DNA of 5,506 nt, from positions 1 through 5,506 of the forward strand of contig CAMBZR010000124.1 in assembly GCA_945872285.1 (NCBI GenBank), in the 5' to 3' direction. This DNA is from Bordetella parapertussis. GTDB lineage: Bacteria; Pseudomonadota; Gammaproteobacteria; Burkholderiales; Burkholderiaceae_B. This document shows positions 4,797-5,506 of this stretch, one piece after another (position 1 is the stretch's first letter; each line of letters begins with the position of its first letter). The notes below the pieces were generated by a model. The model was not told the origin of the DNA and made no database searches. It saw only the letters and a program-made list of their open reading frames with translations. The translations under genes were made by a program, and so were the position numbers.

Positions 4797-5506
4797 ATGG
4801 CCTATGTTTTAAGCGCTTTCTTGGTGTCGCTAGTCGTCTCATTATTTCTAGTGAGACACGGTCGTTTGCGCCCGCGCTTTGGGGTGGATTCTGACACGAC
4901 TGGGGTGCAAAAGTATCACGCCAATCCCGTCCCGCGCGTGGGCGGTATCTCGATTTTATTGGGCATGATCCCCGTTTGTGCCATTGCCTACCAGCGTGAC
5001 CCCGAGATTTTGCGCGATCTGCTGGTGTTATTTGCCTGTGCCATGCCCGTGTTTTTGGGTGGATTATGTGAAGACCTTTTCAGAAACGCCCGTGTCTTGG
5101 TCAGGCTGGCGCTCGCGATCATAAGCGGTGCCTTGGTGTATTGGTGGTTTGGGGCTGCAGTCACCCGCATTGACGTGATCGGCTTTGATTCGCTGCTAAA
5201 AATCGCCGCCGTCTCAATGGTGTTTACCTCATTCACCATCGCCGGCGCGGCTAATGCCATTAACATCATCGATGGCTATAACGGCCTAGCCGCGGTGGTG
5301 TCGGGCATGATCTTGGCCGGCTTAGGCTACGTGGCTTTTTACCTGGGCGATCGCCTAATTTTGGTTGCCGCGGTGGGGATGCTGGGCGCGATTGCTGGCT
5401 TTTTGATCTGGAACTATCCCCGCGGCCTGATCTTTTTAGGCGATGGTGGGGCGTACTTTATCGGTTTCATGATCGGCACCTTGTCGGTCGTGATGCTGGC
5501 GCGCCA
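4797..5506 (+). CDS. Polyprenyl-phosphate glycosyl-1-phosphate transferase, GT4/WecA-MraY type (partial, runs off the window)
   Basis: An open frame of 236 codons plus 2 nt continues past the window end. It encodes an inner-membrane enzyme that moves a sugar-1-phosphate, probably GlcNAc-1-P or a related HexNAc-1-P, from its UDP-sugar onto undecaprenyl phosphate, the first step of O-antigen, enterobacterial-common-antigen-like or other lipid-linked glycan synthesis. Family motifs appear in order: KYHANPVPRVGG (39-50), the acidic pair in GLCEDL (E92-D93, where many members have DD), NAINIIDGYNGLA (153-165, with D159) and FLGDGGAYFIGF (213-224, with D216). Hydrophobic membrane segments lie near 1-19, 49-65, 74-91, 100-119, 135-150, 165-183, 186-204 and 218-235. 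The ATG at 4797 is the earliest start available, because a TAA lies upstream in frame at 4755-4757. Family length is about 330-370 aa, so roughly a third is missing. WecA and MraY differ mainly in substrate; the motif style favours the WecA-like group over MraY. Confidence 0.95.
   Translation, partial: MAYVLSAFLVSLVVSLFLVRHGRLRPRFGVDSDTTGVQKYHANPVPRVGGISILLGMIPVCAIAYQRDPEILRDLLVLFACAMPVFLGGLCEDLFRNARVLVRLALAIISGALVYWWFGAAVTRIDVIGFDSLLKIAAVSMVFTSFTIAGAANAINIIDGYNGLAAVVSGMILAGLGYVAFYLGDRLILVAAVGMLGAIAGFLIWNYPRGLIFLGDGGAYFIGFMIGTLSVVMLAR

Noticed and set aside
4988..5269. 93-codon minus-strand frame within the glycosyltransferase
   Set aside because: It is antisense to the catalytic motifs of a clear membrane enzyme; no domain signal.
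3373..5354. Cyanobacterial origin, from HIP1-like GCGATCGC sites
   Set aside because: Gene content and protein style fit Betaproteobacteria, and three sites are too few to argue otherwise.

Overview
The window looks like a chromosomal stretch from a betaproteobacterium, most likely Burkholderiales. This is inferred from protein style (a TauD/TfdA-type dioxygenase, a COG0318-type acyl-CoA synthetase beginning MNIYEQ, a WecA/MraY-like polyprenyl-phosphate sugar-phosphate transferase) and the moderately GC-rich codon use. No rRNA or other phylogenetic marker is present, so the placement is tentative.

Layout, left to right. Bases 1-78 are a short leader, possibly with the last codons of an upstream gene. 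Bases 79-1212 (+) encode an Fe(II)/2-oxoglutarate-dependent dioxygenase with its metal and co-substrate motifs intact. After 161 bp without a gene, 1374-3110 (+) encodes a 578-aa AMP-forming acyl-CoA synthetase with all core motifs and an unusual Ser/Thr/Ala/Gln-rich insertion just before the ATP-binding loop. Bases 3111-3183 hold a perfect inverted repeat and a T-rich tract.

Next is a compact two-gene cassette: 3184-3747 (+), an excisionase/MerR-type helix-turn-helix protein, and 3737-4417 (+), a PIN-domain protein that overlaps it by 11 bp and starts with GTG. This is the organisation of a type II toxin-antitoxin module (DNA-binding antitoxin first, PIN ribonuclease toxin second) and is the main accessory element of the window. 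A small unrecognised gene (4423-4707, -) converges on the PIN gene; the two stop codons are only 5 bp apart and both touch an A/T-rich inverted repeat. From 4797 to the window edge (+) runs the 5' two-thirds or so of an integral-membrane glycosyl-1-phosphate transferase of glycosyltransferase family 4, which would start lipid-linked O-antigen, capsule or related glycan synthesis.

The dioxygenase and ligase are co-directional and may both act in catabolism, but each appears to have its own leader and no shared pathway can be shown. The PIN/HTH cassette and the orphan gene sit between housekeeping-like genes, as expected for a small horizontally acquired insertion, although no transposase, integrase or flanking duplication is visible. 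I found no CRISPR array, tRNA, rRNA, insertion sequence or clear riboswitch. I do not see a convincingly new system: the toxin-antitoxin pair belongs to a recognisable family, and the orphan 94-aa gene is the least explained part.
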